A stretch of DNA of 64,000 nt from Sphingomonas radiodurans (GCF_020866845.1 NZ_CP086594.1:3190001-3254000), one strand, 5' to 3'; numbered from the stretch's first letter, positions 1 through 9,370 are shown. Program-made: numbers and translations. The notes: a model not told the origin generated them from the letters alone.

Positions 1-2
1 CC

Positions 3-590
3 TGGCTCGGCTTCGAAAGCATCCAGCCGCTTGGCGCCGAGCTGGAGGTCGAGATCATCTGGCGCCCGATCCTGGTGGGCGGCGTCTTCAACGCAGTAAA
101 CGCCAGCGTCTACGAGGGCCGCAAGAACCCGGTTCCTGCGAAGGCACGCTACATGCTTAAGGATATGCAGGATTGGGCGCGCCTACAGGGTCTGTCGATC
201 AAGTTCCCGCCGAGCATCTTCCCGGTCAACAGCGTGAAGGTGATGCGGGCCTGCTGCTGGCTGGGGCAGGATTGCGTGCCGTTCGCGCGCGCCGCCTTTC
301 GCGCCTATTGGACCGACGATCGCGATATTGCGGACGACGCGGTGATCGCCGACGTGGCTTCGGCCGCTGGCGTGGATGCCGCCGCACTGTTCGCGGCAAT
401 CGCGACCGACCCGGTCAAGGCGCAGCTGCGCGCCAACACCGACGAACTGATCGCCCGCGGCGGCTTCGGCTCGCCGACGATCTTTGTAGGCGGTGACGAA
501 ATGTACTTCGGCAACGACCGCATGCCGCTGGTGCGCGCGGCGGTTGAGCGGCGCTTGAACGGGATAGGCTCGGTCTCACTTTCAGGTTAG
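3..590 (+). CDS. DsbA-family 2-hydroxychromene-2-carboxylate isomerase-like protein (5' truncated)
   Basis: The reading frame is open to the left edge, so the start codon lies outside the window; the first visible residues are WLGFESIQPLGAELEV. The visible 195 residues match the C-terminal part of the DsbA/HCCA isomerase family: a PILVGGVFNAVN segment, a long helical insert, then GGFGSPTIFVGGDEMYFGNDR near the C-terminus, the cis-Pro-bearing thioredoxin-fold strand (SPTIFV). Family members are glutathione-dependent isomerases in naphthalene and related aromatic catabolism, or general thioredoxin-fold proteins. No aromatic degradation genes are visible nearby, so the substrate is unknown. The gene ends two bases before brnT. 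Confidence 0.8.
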   Translation, partial: WLGFESIQPLGAELEVEIIWRPILVGGVFNAVNASVYEGRKNPVPAKARYMLKDMQDWARLQGLSIKFPPSIFPVNSVKVMRACCWLGQDCVPFARAAFRAYWTDDRDIADDAVIADVASAAGVDAAALFAAIATDPVKAQLRANTDELIARGGFGSPTIFVGGDEMYFGNDRMPLVRAAVERRLNGIGSVSLSG

Positions 591-591
591 C

Positions 592-885
592 GTGCGCCTG
601 ATGTTCGAATTCGATCCGGCGAAGAGCGAAGCGAACAAGCTGAAGCATGGGATCGACTTCATCGAGGCGCAGGCGCTTTGGGATGATGTCGACCTGACCG
701 ATCTGGGCATGGTGGAATATGACGGAGAAACGAGACATATTTTCGTTGGACAATGGCAACGGCGTCGATGGACGGCAATCGTCACCTACCGAGGCGGAGA
801 CATCCGCATCATTTCCGTCCGACGTTCGCGATCAAGCGAAGAAATGGCCTACGAGCGTCGCCGAATTCGACCAGATGTTCGATAA
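592..885 (+). CDS. brnT: BrnT-family toxin (ribonuclease of a type II toxin-antitoxin pair)
   Basis: The 97-residue protein has the BrnT signature: FEFDPAKSEANKLKHGIDF at the N-terminus, a central strand region with DGETRHIFVG, and the C-terminal IRIISVRRSRSSEEMAYER segment. In the family this is a small RelE-like RNase fold that cleaves RNA and is neutralised by BrnA. The GTG at 592 gives VRLMFEF; an ATG at 601 would give a product three residues shorter and also fits the family. It lies directly downstream of the isomerase gene and upstream of, and overlapping, the antitoxin gene, the usual toxin-first order of brnTA. Confidence 0.85.
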   Translation: MRLMFEFDPAKSEANKLKHGIDFIEAQALWDDVDLTDLGMVEYDGETRHIFVGQWQRRRWTAIVTYRGGDIRIISVRRSRSSEEMAYERRRIRPDVR

Positions 886-1072
886 CGGGGAAGACATTGA
901 TCATCTGATCGACTGGTCTTCCGCCGAACGCCTCAATGCATCGACCGAAGTTAGTCTCAGCATGCCGCTTTGGATGGTGAAGCGGCTTGACGCGAACGCC
1001 ACTCGCCGTGGTGTATCGCGTCAAGCGCTTATCAATATGTGGCTAGCCGATCGACTGGAAGCCGCTCGCTAA
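719..1072 (+). CDS. brnA: BrnA-family antitoxin (start uncertain)
   Basis: The C-terminal part is a ribbon-helix-helix antitoxin: SLSMPLWMVKRLDANATRR followed by GVSRQALINMWLADRLE, preceded by the acidic linker EFDQMFDNGEDIDHLIDW common in BrnA/CopG antitoxins. It would bind BrnT and autorepress the promoter. The start is open: ATG 719 or TTG 746 would overlap the toxin gene by 167 or 140 bases in another frame, while ATG 875 overlaps by 11 bases but cuts into the conserved EFDQMFD segment. There is no start codon between 746 and 875 in this frame. The stop abuts the end of sdhA, which converges from the other strand with no gap. Confidence 0.75.
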   Translation: MTEKRDIFSLDNGNGVDGRQSSPTEAETSASFPSDVRDQAKKWPTSVAEFDQMFDNGEDIDHLIDWSSAERLNASTEVSLSMPLWMVKRLDANATRRGVSRQALINMWLADRLEAAR

Positions 1073-2875
1073 TCAATAAACCCGCTTCTTCGGCTTGATA
1101 TACTCGGCGTCGTCGGTGAGCGTGTAATCGTGCACCGGGCGATAATCGATCGCGCAGGTGCCGCCCTTGCCGCCCCATCCGTCGAACGTCGCGGTCGTGT
1201 GCTTCATCCAGTTGGCGTCGTCGCGCTCGGGGAAGTCCTCGTGCATGTGCGCGCCGCGGCTTTCCTTGCGGTTGTCCGCGCAACGCATCGTCACCACTGC
1301 TTGGCCGATCAAATTGTCGAGCTCGAGCGTCTCGACCAGATCGGTGTTCCAGATCATCGAGCGATCCTTGATGCCGATGTCCTGCATCGACTGATAGGTC
1401 GCATCGATCTTGGTGACGCCTTCGGCCAGCAATTCGCTGTCGCGGAACACCGCAGCGTGGCGCTGCATCGTGCGCTGCATCTCGGCGCGGATCTTCGACG
1501 TCGGAATGCTGCCCGCAGCGTTGCGGAAATGATCGAGCCGGCCCAGCGCCATCTCTTCCGAGCCCTTGGGCAGCGGATTGTGCGTCGTATTGGGCTTCAG
1601 CGTTTCCTTCAGCCGCAGCCCGGTCGCACGGCCGAACACCACGAGGTCGATCAGCGAGTTCGATCCGAGGCGGTTGGCGCCATGGACCGACACGCAGGCC
1701 GCCTCGCCAACCGCGAACAGGCCGGGGACGATCGCATCCGGATCGCCGTTCGTCATCTGAACGACTTCGCCGTGATAGTTCGTCGGGATGCCGCCCATGT
1801 TGTAGTGGACGGTTGGCGTCACCGGCAGCGGCTGGCGCGTGAGGTCGACACCGGCGAAGATCTTGCCAGTCTCGGTGATGCCGGGCAGGCGCTCGGCGAG
1901 CACCTTGGGATCGATATGGTCGAGGTGAAGGAAGATATGGTCCTTCTCCTTGCCCACGCCGCGGCCTTCGCGCATTTCGGCTGCCATCGAGCGCGACACG
2001 ACGTCTCGGCTGGCAAGATCCTTCGCGCTGGGGGCGTAACGCTCCATGAAACGCTCGCCTTCGGAATTGGTGAGATAGCCGCCTTCGCCGCGCGCACCCT
2101 CGGTGATCAGCACGCCCGCGCCATAGATGCCGGTCGGGTGGAACTGGACGAACTCCATGTCCTGCAGCGGCAGCCCGGCGCGCAGCGCCATGGCATTGCC
2201 GTCACCGGTGCACGTGTGCGCCGATGTCGCCGACTGATACACGCGCCCGCCGCCGCCCGTCGCCAGCACCACCGCATGCGCGCGGAAGCGGTGGATCTGA
2301 CCGGTTTCCATGTTCAGCGCGATCACGCCGCGGCATGTGCCGTTCTCCATGATCAGGTCGAGCGCGAAATATTCGACGTAGAAGTCCGAATTATACTTCA
2401 GGCTCTGCTGGTACAGCGCGTGCAGCATGGCGTGGCCGGTACGGTCCGCGGCCGCCGCCGTGCGCTGAACGGGAGGCCCTTCGCCCATGTTCTGCATGTG
2501 GCCGCCGAACGGGCGCTGGTAGATCGTGCCATTCTCGTTGCGGCTGAAGGGCACGCCGGCGTGCTCGAGTTCGTAGACCGCAGCTGGGGCCTCGCGCACC
2601 ATATATTCGATCGCGTCCTGGTCGCCGAGCCAGTCCGAGCCCTTGACGGTATCGTACATATGCCACGACCAGTGATCGGGCGAATTGTTGCCGAGGCTCG
2701 CGGCGATGCCGCCTTGCGCTGCAACCGTGTGGCTGCGCGTCGGAAAAACCTTTGTGATGCACGCGGTTTTCAGGCCGCTCTCGGCGATGCCCATGGTGGC
2801 GCGCAGGCCCGAACCGCCGGCGCCGACGACAACTGCGTCGTAAGTATGATCGATAATCTGGTAGGCGGCAGGCAT
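1073..2875 (-). CDS. sdhA: Succinate dehydrogenase flavoprotein subunit
   Basis: The 600-residue protein oxidises succinate to fumarate in the TCA cycle and passes electrons to complex II iron-sulfur centres. Seen in sequence: Rossmann FAD motif [12 protein letters not shown] near residues 14-25, the covalent flavin histidine in [10 protein letters not shown] (H49), a second FAD segment [13 protein letters not shown], and the substrate-site stretch [20 protein letters not shown]. The start is the ATG at 2875, sharing one base with the sdhD stop (TGATG), so translation is probably coupled. The expected sdhB does not follow; the next genes on that side are brnA and brnT on the other strand. Confidence 0.97.
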   Translation of the reverse strand: MPAAYQIIDHTYDAVVVGAGGSGLRATMGIAESGLKTACITKVFPTRSHTVAAQGGIAASLGNNSPDHWSWHMYDTVKGSDWLGDQDAIEYMVREAPAAVYELEHAGVPFSRNENGTIYQRPFGGHMQNMGEGPPVQRTAAAADRTGHAMLHALYQQSLKYNSDFYVEYFALDLIMENGTCRGVIALNMETGQIHRFRAHAVVLATGGGGRVYQSATSAHTCTGDGNAMALRAGLPLQDMEFVQFHPTGIYGAGVLITEGARGEGGYLTNSEGERFMERYAPSAKDLASRDVVSRSMAAEMREGRGVGKEKDHIFLHLDHIDPKVLAERLPGITETGKIFAGVDLTRQPLPVTPTVHYNMGGIPTNYHGEVVQMTNGDPDAIVPGLFAVGEAACVSVHGANRLGSNSLIDLVVFGRATGLRLKETLKPNTTHNPLPKGSEEMALGRLDHFRNAAGSIPTSKIRAEMQRTMQRHAAVFRDSELLAEGVTKIDATYQSMQDIGIKDRSMIWNTDLVETLELDNLIGQAVVTMRCADNRKESRGAHMHEDFPERDDANWMKHTTATFDGWGGKGGTCAIDYRPVHDYTLTDDAEYIKPKKRVY

Positions 2876-3255
2876 CAATTGGCTCCAAACGCGATCTTGA
2901 GGATCGCGAACACGGCAGTGCCGCCGATTGCGGCTACGAACAGATTTAGGAGTACCATCGCGACAATACGACGTTCGTCACGCTGATAATCTTCGATCAC
3001 CACCTGCAGGCCGATGCGGAAGTGGTAGAACACCGACAGCACCAGCAGCAGCATCGGCACTGCGACCCAGGCGGACGACAACCAGTCGCGCATCGCGCCG
3101 TAATCATAGGCCGGGCGCCGTGCGAGCGAGATCAGCAGCCAGCTCATCAGCAGGATGTTCGATCCCGCGGTGATCTTCTGGTGCCACCAGTGATGCGTGC
3201 CCTCGTGCGCGCTGCCAAGGCCGCGGACGCGGCCGATCGACGTTCCCGACCCCAT
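2875..3255 (-). CDS. sdhD: Succinate dehydrogenase membrane anchor subunit (cytochrome b556 small subunit)
   Basis: The 126-residue protein carries three hydrophobic helices (about residues 33-45, 62-83 and 98-122) and the diagnostic haem/quinone motif [15 protein letters not shown] (H78, D89, Y90). Together with SdhC it anchors SdhAB in the cytoplasmic membrane and binds haem b and ubiquinone. The start ATG at 3255 overlaps the sdhC stop by one base (TAATG). A longer in-frame reading upstream to 3531 is only an extension through sdhC and is not used. Confidence 0.95.
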   Translation of the reverse strand: MGSGTSIGRVRGLGSAHEGTHHWWHQKITAGSNILLMSWLLISLARRPAYDYGAMRDWLSSAWVAVPMLLLVLSVFYHFRIGLQVVIEDYQRDERRIVAMVLLNLFVAAIGGTAVFAILKIAFGAN

Positions 3256-3680
3256 TACTTGGTCCCTACGTAAAGCCAGAAGGCGAGCGTCAGAACCGCC
3301 GCGCCGACGAAGGTGAGCCGTGCGAGGTTCTGGTTGAGCTTCAGCTCGAACCCGGCGCCGGTATCCATCACCAGATGGCGGATGCCGCTCATCATATGCT
3401 GGAACAGCGAATAGGTGAGCCCGACCCCGAGCACCCAGCCGATGATGTTGAGGCGGCCATCGGCATAGGTGAACACGTTGCGGAAATCGGCGTACGCCTC
3501 GGAACCCGAAGCGAGCGCCGCCAGGAACCACACGAGCAGCAATGCGCCGACCGTCGCCATCCCGCTGCCAGTCGCGCGGTGCAGGATCGACACCGTCATC
3601 GCCGGGCTCCAGCGATAATGGATCGCGAGTGGACCGGCGAACAGGTGCGGGCTTTTTGGTCGAGCGGGCTTAGAGGCCAA
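3255..3680 (-). CDS. sdhC: Succinate dehydrogenase cytochrome b556 large subunit
   Basis: The protein shows the SdhC motif SILHRATGSG (H34, R35, quinone site) and HMMSGIRHLVMDTG (haem-ligand helix), with three membrane helices. I chose the TTG at 3680 because it has a Shine-Dalgarno AGGAAG seven bases upstream and gives the family-typical N-terminus ASKPARPKSPHL. A longer ATG at 3740 would add 20 residues with no family resemblance. It is the first gene of sdhCDA and is divergent from the chemoreceptor gene, so the promoter lies in 3681-3830. Confidence 0.93.
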   Translation of the reverse strand: MASKPARPKSPHLFAGPLAIHYRWSPAMTVSILHRATGSGMATVGALLLVWFLAALASGSEAYADFRNVFTYADGRLNIIGWVLGVGLTYSLFQHMMSGIRHLVMDTGAGFELKLNQNLARLTFVGAAVLTLAFWLYVGTK

Positions 3681-3830
3681 GGCGTAACTTCCTGCGATGA
3701 GCCGATGGATCGGCGCGGCATATGCGGCGCACACCCCCATGATGCAACCCGGCGCATCCTCCTGCGAGACGATTGCAGCGCCGCCGTCCTAACCCACGTT
3801 TAACCACTCCGCCGCTAGGCCGGTGTCACC

Positions 3831-5207
3831 ATGACCCGGGAGCACACCGCCTTGTCCGACGATCTGCCAGCGCTGGGCGTCATCACGCGCGAGATCGATC
3901 TGGAGGCTCGCCTGCGCGTCTTCGATTTCGATCACACGCTGGCAGCAACCAGCCGCGCGGTCTGGGCAGCGATCGAGCCCGAGATCCGCAGCATTTCCGA
4001 GGCTTATTGGCAGCAATGGCTGCGCTGCTTCGACGATCGCCGCATCTGGGCGGCGCATGATACCGAAAAGATGATCGACATCGGCTGCACGTTCCTGCGC
4101 AACCGCTTCCTCGCCACCGCCCAGCGCGAGTGGATCGAATCGATCGAGCGATCGGTCGCCGCGGCTTATCAGGCGGAGGTAACGCCGATGGCGCTGCTGT
4201 CGATGATCAGCGCGAGCGATCGCGCGGCGCTCGGCGTGCTGTTGCGTCGCTGTCCCGCCGGGGATGCGCGTCTGCCCGAGATGATCGACACGCTGATGCG
4301 ACTGTCGGCGCTTGAAGGCGAGATCACCGTCGCGATCTACAGTGATTATCGCAAGCATAGCGCCCGGTCGTCACGTGATCGACTGGCCGCGGATTTCCGC
4401 GTCGGTATCGCCGCTACGGTCGAGGAAGCCACGGCCGAGGGCGGTCACCTGCGCATCCAGGCCTCCGGAGCGTCGGCGTCGGCTCGCGGCGTGCTCGGCA
4501 AGGCGAGCGAAGTCGCTGCGGCAGCCGAGCAATCCGCCGTCGCGATGCGCGATGCCGCCTCGACCGCCGCCGGGCTGATCCGCGCCATCGAAGACGCCCG
4601 CGCCGAAGTGGAGGCCGCCGCGGAAATCGCGACGCGCGCTGCCGGGCAGGCCGAGCAGGCAGTCGGCGTCAGCGGCGCATTGAGTGACCATGCCAAGTCA
4701 ATTGAATCCATCCTCAGCCTGATCCGCGACATCGCAGGGCAGACGAACCTGCTGGCACTGAACGCCACGATCGAGGCGGCGCGGGCGGGGGATGCCGGTC
4801 GCGGCTTCGCGGTCGTCGCACAGGAAGTGAAGAGCCTCGCCAACCAGACCGCGCGCGCCACGGACGATATCGCGGGCAAGATCGCCGCGATTCAGTCAGC
4901 CACAAAGGTGACGGTAGATACCAGCGCCGGCATCCGCGCCACGATCGGCGAGGTGCAGGTGTCGGCCACGCGCATCCGCCACGCGATGGAGGCGCAGGCG
5001 CAGACCGTCACCGCGATCACCGCAGCAGTCGATGAGACGGCGCTCGCCGCGGATTCGATGTCCGACACGATCGCGGCGATCCACACCGATACCGAGTCAG
5101 TCGCTGGCGAGATCGATTCTTTAGGTGCCGGTTTCGATCGTCTCGCCGGGCGGCTGGGGCTGCTCAACGGCAGCGCCGGGGATTTCGCCGCGCGCGTCGC
5201 GGCCTGA
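3831..5207 (+). CDS. Soluble methyl-accepting chemotaxis protein with globin-coupled-sensor-like N-terminus, lacking the expected haem histidine
   Basis: The 458-residue protein has no membrane segment. Residues 1-190 are all-helical and align with the sensor domain of the next gene; residues 225-410 are the methyl-accepting signalling hairpin with the tip sequence [21 protein letters not shown]. The family senses oxygen or redox through a globin fold and signals to CheA. Aligned by the shared tryptophan (W101 here, W100 in the neighbour) the neighbour's candidate proximal histidine H107 corresponds to S108 here, so haem binding may be lost. No CheA or CheW gene is in the window. The signalling part is nearly identical to that of the downstream gene, indicating a tandem duplication. 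Assignment of the N-domain to protoglobins rests on motif layout only. Confidence 0.8.
   Translation: MTREHTALSDDLPALGVITREIDLEARLRVFDFDHTLAATSRAVWAAIEPEIRSISEAYWQQWLRCFDDRRIWAAHDTEKMIDIGCTFLRNRFLATAQREWIESIERSVAAAYQAEVTPMALLSMISASDRAALGVLLRRCPAGDARLPEMIDTLMRLSALEGEITVAIYSDYRKHSARSSRDRLAADFRVGIAATVEEATAEGGHLRIQASGASASARGVLGKASEVAAAAEQSAVAMRDAASTAAGLIRAIEDARAEVEAAAEIATRAAGQAEQAVGVSGALSDHAKSIESILSLIRDIAGQTNLLALNATIEAARAGDAGRGFAVVAQEVKSLANQTARATDDIAGKIAAIQSATKVTVDTSAGIRATIGEVQVSATRIRHAMEAQAQTVTAITAAVDETALAADSMSDTIAAIHTDTESVAGEIDSLGAGFDRLAGRLGLLNGSAGDFAARVAA
4509..5054 (+). repeat. Direct repeat copy 1 (chemoreceptor signalling domain)
   Basis: 546 bases coding for 182 residues of the methyl-accepting domain are repeated, with high identity and no length change, at 5928-6473 (constant offset of 1419 bases). 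The nucleotide similarity outside this block drops sharply, so either selection or gene conversion has kept the signalling part uniform while the sensor part diverged. Confidence 0.85.
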
Positions 5208-5252
5208 GTAAAGTCGATCGTGCCGCATGACCGCACGACGCAGGAGGTAGGG

Positions 5253-6623
5253 ATGGCTGAAGAGCCGACGATGACACTCGGTGGCTGGGGTGGCCAGGCT
5301 CGGGCGCTTGCCGCTCACGTGAACGAATATGATTGGGACAGGGGGATTGCGCCCGGCGCGGCGGAAATCGACGCGCTGCTGACCGGCGCGGATTGCGATG
5401 CGATCGCTGTGGCGTTCTGGAGCCATTATCTGGCATTGCCGGCCACTCGGCATATCCTGCCGCTGGTCAATCCGGCCTGGCATGAAAAGCAGCGCGCGCG
5501 CAGTTCGCGCTATATGCGGATGAAATATACCGCACCGTTCGACGAGGCGTGGAAGGTGGCGGCGGAAAAGCACGCCGATATGTCACGCGTGTCCGGTGTG
5601 CCGCTCGCGGCGCTGACGGCGGCGCTGGCCTTTGCTCATGCCCATACGCTGGCGGTCATCGAGGCGCGCGTCGATGGTGACATTGGACGGATGCGGCGGC
5701 TTGCCGACGTGGTGCAGCGGCTTGCGCTGATCGAGGCGGACATCATGTCGGCGTATCTGGCGCGCACCGATAGCGAACGCGTGGCGCAGGAGCGCGCCGC
5801 GCACGCACAGGCGTTCCGCGATCATATCGCGGGCGCGATCGATGGTGCCGCCGCGCTTGGCGAACGGCTCCGCACGCAAGCGGCGAACGCGGCGCGATCC
5901 GCCAGCTCGATGATCGGTCGCGGCGCCGAGGTCGCGGCCGCAGCGGAGGAATCCGCGATGGCGATGCGCGACGCCGCCTCCACCGCGGCCGGGCTGATCC
6001 GCGCGATCGAAGATGCCCGTGCCGAAGTCGAAACCGCTGCGGAGATCGCGACGCGCGCGGCGGGGCAGGCCGATCAGGCGGTCGGCGTCAGCGAGGCGCT
6101 AAGTGATCATGCCAAATCGATCGAATCGATCCTCAGCCTGATCCGCGACATCGCGGGGCAGACTAATCTGCTCGCGCTCAACGCCACGATCGAGGCGGCG
6201 CGGGCAGGGGATGCCGGCCGCGGCTTTGCGGTGGTGGCGCAGGAGGTTAAGAGCCTCGCCAACCAGACCGCGCGCGCCACCGACGACATTGCCGGCAAGA
6301 TCGCCGCGATCCAGTCGGCTACGCAAGTCACGGTCGATACCAGCGCGGGGATTCGCGCCACGATCGGCGAGGTGCAGGTTTCGGCCACGCGCATCCGGCA
6401 CGCGATGGAAGCACAGGCGCAGACGGTGACGGCGATCACCGCCGCGGTCGACGAAACCGCGCTCGCGGCCGACGCGACGGCTGGCAACATGACCACGATC
6501 ATGCGTGACGGCCAGACGTTCGCGCGCGACTTCGACGCGCTCGGCACCGACTTTGCGGCGATTGACGAGCGCGTGATCCTGTTGCGCACTGCTGCGGAGG
6601 AGTTCTCCACTCAGGTGGCGTAA
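5253..6623 (+). CDS. Soluble methyl-accepting chemotaxis protein with globin-coupled-sensor-like N-terminus
   Basis: The 456-residue protein is cytoplasmic. The N-terminal helical domain contains [20 protein letters not shown], which fits the proximal-histidine helix of globin-coupled sensors (H107, compare H123 in HemAT of Bacillus). The C-terminal domain is the methyl-accepting hairpin with the same tip as the upstream paralogue. I chose ATG 5253 because AGGAGG lies six bases upstream; the GTG at 5220 has no such site. It follows the first receptor gene by 45 bases, so both are probably co-transcribed. Inference: an oxygen or redox receptor acting through a chemotaxis system encoded elsewhere. 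Confidence 0.82.
   Translation: MAEEPTMTLGGWGGQARALAAHVNEYDWDRGIAPGAAEIDALLTGADCDAIAVAFWSHYLALPATRHILPLVNPAWHEKQRARSSRYMRMKYTAPFDEAWKVAAEKHADMSRVSGVPLAALTAALAFAHAHTLAVIEARVDGDIGRMRRLADVVQRLALIEADIMSAYLARTDSERVAQERAAHAQAFRDHIAGAIDGAAALGERLRTQAANAARSASSMIGRGAEVAAAAEESAMAMRDAASTAAGLIRAIEDARAEVETAAEIATRAAGQADQAVGVSEALSDHAKSIESILSLIRDIAGQTNLLALNATIEAARAGDAGRGFAVVAQEVKSLANQTARATDDIAGKIAAIQSATQVTVDTSAGIRATIGEVQVSATRIRHAMEAQAQTVTAITAAVDETALAADATAGNMTTIMRDGQTFARDFDALGTDFAAIDERVILLRTAAEEFSTQVA
5928..6473 (+). repeat. Direct repeat copy 2 (chemoreceptor signalling domain)
   Basis: Second copy of the 546-base block described at 4509-5054. Recombination between the two copies would delete 1419 bases and fuse the first sensor domain to the second receptor's tail in frame, because the offset is a multiple of three. 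Confidence 0.85.
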
Positions 6624-6679
6624 CGGGTTACCCGGCGGCAGGAATTGAGCGCACGGGCGGCGGAGTCTATGGCCGCGGC

Positions 6680-7381
6680 ATGACCAACATCCTTCTCACC
6701 GGCGCCTCGCGCGGGATCGGCGCCGCGATCCGCGCCGCGCTTGCGCCCCAGGCGACTGTCGTCGGCCATGCGAGCCAGGACGGCACCGACACGATCGGCG
6801 CTGATCTCGACCAGCCCGGGGCGGCTTCGGCCTTGTGGCACGCCGCACGCGACCGGCTCGGCACGATCGACGTGCTGATCAACAACGCGGGCGTCTTCGA
6901 GGCGAATCCGATCGAGGCCGACGACGCGGCCTGGCACGCGAGCTGGGAGCGTACGATGCGCATCAACCTCACCGCCTCCGCCGAACTGTGCCGCTTGGCG
7001 GTGCTTCACTGGCAGGAGCGCGGCGTGCCGGGACGGATCGTCAACGTCGCGAGCCGCGCGGCGCATCGTGGCGACAGCCCGGCGCACTGGCATTACGCTG
7101 CCTCCAAGGCCGGCATGCTGGCAATGACCAAGACGATCGCGCGCGCTTACGCGAAGGACGGCATTCTCGCCTTCGCAATTTGCCCCGGCTTCACCATGAC
7201 CGGGATGGCCGACGATTATCTCGCCAGCCGTGGCGGTGACAAATTGCTCGCCGACATCCCGCTCGGGCGCGTGGCGATGCCTGATGAGGTCGCCGAAATG
7301 GCGCGCTGGCTCGCGCTCGACGCGCCGGCGTCGATGACCGGTTCGGTGCTCGACGTTAACGGAGCAAGCTATGTCCGATAG
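6680..7381 (+). CDS. SDR-family NAD(P)-dependent oxidoreductase
   Basis: The 233-residue protein is a classical short-chain dehydrogenase: cofactor motif TGASRGIG (7-14), NNAG (68-71), catalytic S125, Y139 and K143 (HYAASKAG), and the C-terminal GSVLDVNGAS typical of the fold. Substrate cannot be told from sequence. The last 11 bases overlap the start of prmA in another frame, so the two genes are probably translated together, an arrangement that does not itself suggest a shared pathway. Confidence 0.92.
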   Translation: MTNILLTGASRGIGAAIRAALAPQATVVGHASQDGTDTIGADLDQPGAASALWHAARDRLGTIDVLINNAGVFEANPIEADDAAWHASWERTMRINLTASAELCRLAVLHWQERGVPGRIVNVASRAAHRGDSPAHWHYAASKAGMLAMTKTIARAYAKDGILAFAICPGFTMTGMADDYLASRGGDKLLADIPLGRVAMPDEVAEMARWLALDAPASMTGSVLDVNGASYVR

Positions 7382-8306
7382 CTGGAAGGTCACGCTGCCC
7401 TGCACCCGTGCCGAGGCGGAGGCGATCGATGCCGCCGACGATCTCACGATCGACGCCGTGCTGATGACCACCGAGGAGGTCGAGGACGATGTCGAGCGTT
7501 GGCGGCTCGACGCTTATCTCGAGCACGAGCCCGATGCGGCGACGCTGGCCGCGATCAGCGCGTTGGTGCCGAGCGCCGCGGGTACGGCGCCCGCGGTCGC
7601 CCCGATCGTCGCGCAGGACTGGGTCGCGTTGTCGCAGGAGGGGCTGGAGCCGATTCGCGAAGGCCGCTTCGTCGTCCACACCAGCGCACACCCGACGGAG
7701 GCACCCGAGGGGGGTAGGGCGCTGTTGATCGACGCTGGCCGCGCTTTCGGCACCGGGCATCACGCGACCACCAGCGGCTGCCTCGCGATGCTCGACGGGC
7801 TGGCCGAGCGCGCGTTTGCCAGCATCATCGATGTCGGCACCGGCACGGGCGTGCTCGCCTTCGCCGCGGCGCATCTGTGGCCGAACGCACGGGTCGTCGC
7901 GACCGACATCGATCCCGCCGCAATCGAGGTAACGCAGGCCAACGCAATCGCGAACGACATCGCAGGCGTCGAGCTGATCGTCGCCGACGGCGCGCTCAGC
8001 GACGCCATCACCGCGCATGCACCGTACGATCTGGTGATCGCCAACATCCTGGCCGGGCCGCTCGTGTCGATGGCGCCCGAACTCGCCGCGATCGCGGACC
8101 CCGGGGCGACGATCGTACTGGCGGGGCTGCTGGAAACGCAGCGCGAGGCGGTGATCACCGCCTTTGCGGAATGCGGCTGCAGCCTGGAAGATGCCGACAC
8201 GCGCGGTGATTGGACGATCCTGCGCCTTGCCGCCGGCGCGCTACGCTATGTTCCGGAGCGTGCGCCTGATCCGAAGGGACGGGACGGGTGGGCGCTGGAT
8301 ATCTAA
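7371..8306 (+). CDS. prmA: Ribosomal protein L11 methyltransferase
   Basis: The 311-residue enzyme trimethylates ribosomal protein L11 using S-adenosylmethionine. Motifs: RAFGTGHHATT, SAM-binding IIDVGTGTGVLAFAA, acidic loop ATDIDPAAIE, and the NILAGPL substrate-site motif (NILA replacing NPPY-like) characteristic of PrmA. The N-terminal 110 residues form the poorly conserved L11-binding domain. The start ATG overlaps the SDR stop by 11 bases. Confidence 0.95.
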   Translation: MSDSWKVTLPCTRAEAEAIDAADDLTIDAVLMTTEEVEDDVERWRLDAYLEHEPDAATLAAISALVPSAAGTAPAVAPIVAQDWVALSQEGLEPIREGRFVVHTSAHPTEAPEGGRALLIDAGRAFGTGHHATTSGCLAMLDGLAERAFASIIDVGTGTGVLAFAAAHLWPNARVVATDIDPAAIEVTQANAIANDIAGVELIVADGALSDAITAHAPYDLVIANILAGPLVSMAPELAAIADPGATIVLAGLLETQREAVITAFAECGCSLEDADTRGDWTILRLAAGALRYVPERAPDPKGRDGWALDI

Positions 8307-8330
8307 AGGCTGCCGTCGCCTGCCCCAACC

Positions 8331-8424
8331 GTCACGCCGGGCTCGTCCCGGCATCCACGCCGCCGCGAGCGCTGCAGGTGTTGCGTCCGCGGAACCGTGG
8401 ACCCCGGGACAAGCCCGGGGTGAC
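8331..8424. repeat. Inverted pair of GC-rich palindromes (family 2, REPIN-like)
   Basis: Two 28-base arms, 8331-8358 and 8397-8424, are inverted copies of each other with about 38 bases between them; each arm is itself a hairpin around CCGGGCTCGTCCCGG or a variant. The pair lies between the convergent ends of prmA and phhA and could act as a bidirectional transcription stop. The same arm sequence recurs at 9334-9364 and 56557-56649. Confidence 0.85.
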
Positions 8425-8429
8425 GAATG

Positions 8430-9299
8430 TTAGGATGCCAATTTCCCCCGCGCATATTCCTGCGTGCCCCGCGTGATCACCTCGTCCTCGGTGACGATCT
8501 CCGCCACCGCGATCTCCGGCTGCTCCTTGATCATCTCGTACAGCGGCGCAAAGTCGGTCTCGACCGTCGCGCGCAGCAACGCGTCGAAGCTCGGCACGAC
8601 GAAATAATTCTGCTGGAAATCGTCGATCCGATAATCCGTGCGCATCACTCGCGCGAGATCGAACTGCAGCCGATGCGGCGATGGATCGTCGAGCGCAAAG
8701 CGGCTCTCCGCGTAGCTCGAGACGATCCCGGAACCGTAGATGCGCAAACCTTCGGGCTCCGCGATTAGCCCGAACTCGACCGTATACCAGTAGAGCCGCC
8801 CGAGATACTTCAGCGCATCATGCTGCATCGCGCGCTGCCCGCCGCGGCCATAGGCTTCGAGGTAGTCGGCGAACACCGGATCGGCCAGCATGGGCACATG
8901 GCCGAACACATCATGGAAAACGTCCGGCTCCTGCAGGTAATCGAGCTGGTCGGGGCGGCGGATGAAATTGCCGGCGACGAACCGCCGGTTCGCCATGTGA
9001 TCGAAAAACACCTCGTCCGGTACCAGCCCCGGCACCGCGACGACTTGCCAGCCGGTAAGGTCCATCAGCCGGTCGGACAATTCTGCGAAGTCCGGAATGC
9101 CCGGCTTCGATAGCTTAAGCACGTCGAGCCCGCGCAGCCACGCGTCGGACGCGCGCCCGGGCAGCAGCTTCGCCTGACGCGCGAACAGCGTGTCCCACGT
9201 CGCGTGCTCTTGCGCGGTGTAATGCGACCAATCCTGCGGCACGGTCCAGTCGGCAGCGGTGCCGGGCGGCGGGGTCAGAAGCGTGGAGGTATCGGCCAT
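8430..9299 (-). CDS. phhA: Phenylalanine 4-monooxygenase
   Basis: The 289-residue, single-domain bacterial enzyme hydroxylates phenylalanine to tyrosine with tetrahydropterin and non-haem iron. Iron ligands are visible: H129 and H134 in DVFHDVFGHVPML and E175 in YTVEFGL. The start ATG at 9299 gives the family length; longer in-frame reading to 9554 runs back into the COQ4 gene and is not used. It lies downstream of the COQ4-family gene on the same strand; no pterin dehydratase gene is seen nearby. Confidence 0.95.
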   Translation of the reverse strand: MADTSTLLTPPPGTAADWTVPQDWSHYTAQEHATWDTLFARQAKLLPGRASDAWLRGLDVLKLSKPGIPDFAELSDRLMDLTGWQVVAVPGLVPDEVFFDHMANRRFVAGNFIRRPDQLDYLQEPDVFHDVFGHVPMLADPVFADYLEAYGRGGQRAMQHDALKYLGRLYWYTVEFGLIAEPEGLRIYGSGIVSSYAESRFALDDPSPHRLQFDLARVMRTDYRIDDFQQNYFVVPSFDALLRATVETDFAPLYEMIKEQPEIAVAEIVTEDEVITRGTQEYARGKLAS

Positions 9300-9333
9300 C
9301 TCAAGCGCATAGCATGCTGCGCCGCAACCACCA

Positions 9334-9364
9334 CCGTCATGCCGGGCGTATCCCGGCATGACGG
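9334..9364. repeat. Solitary palindrome of family 2
   Basis: A perfect 13-base stem (CCGTCATGCCGGG and its complement) with a five-base loop, between the COQ4 gene and phhA. It is the single-arm form of the element that occurs as inverted pairs at 8331-8424 and 56557-56649. On the transcript it would form a stable hairpin without a T run. Confidence 0.85.
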
Positions 9365-9370
9365 CGAGGT

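Noticed and set aside
1130..2986. A 618-codon frame antisense to sdhA
   Set aside because: Product is arginine- and histidine-rich with no family resemblance; it results from the codon use of the high-GC sdhA gene.
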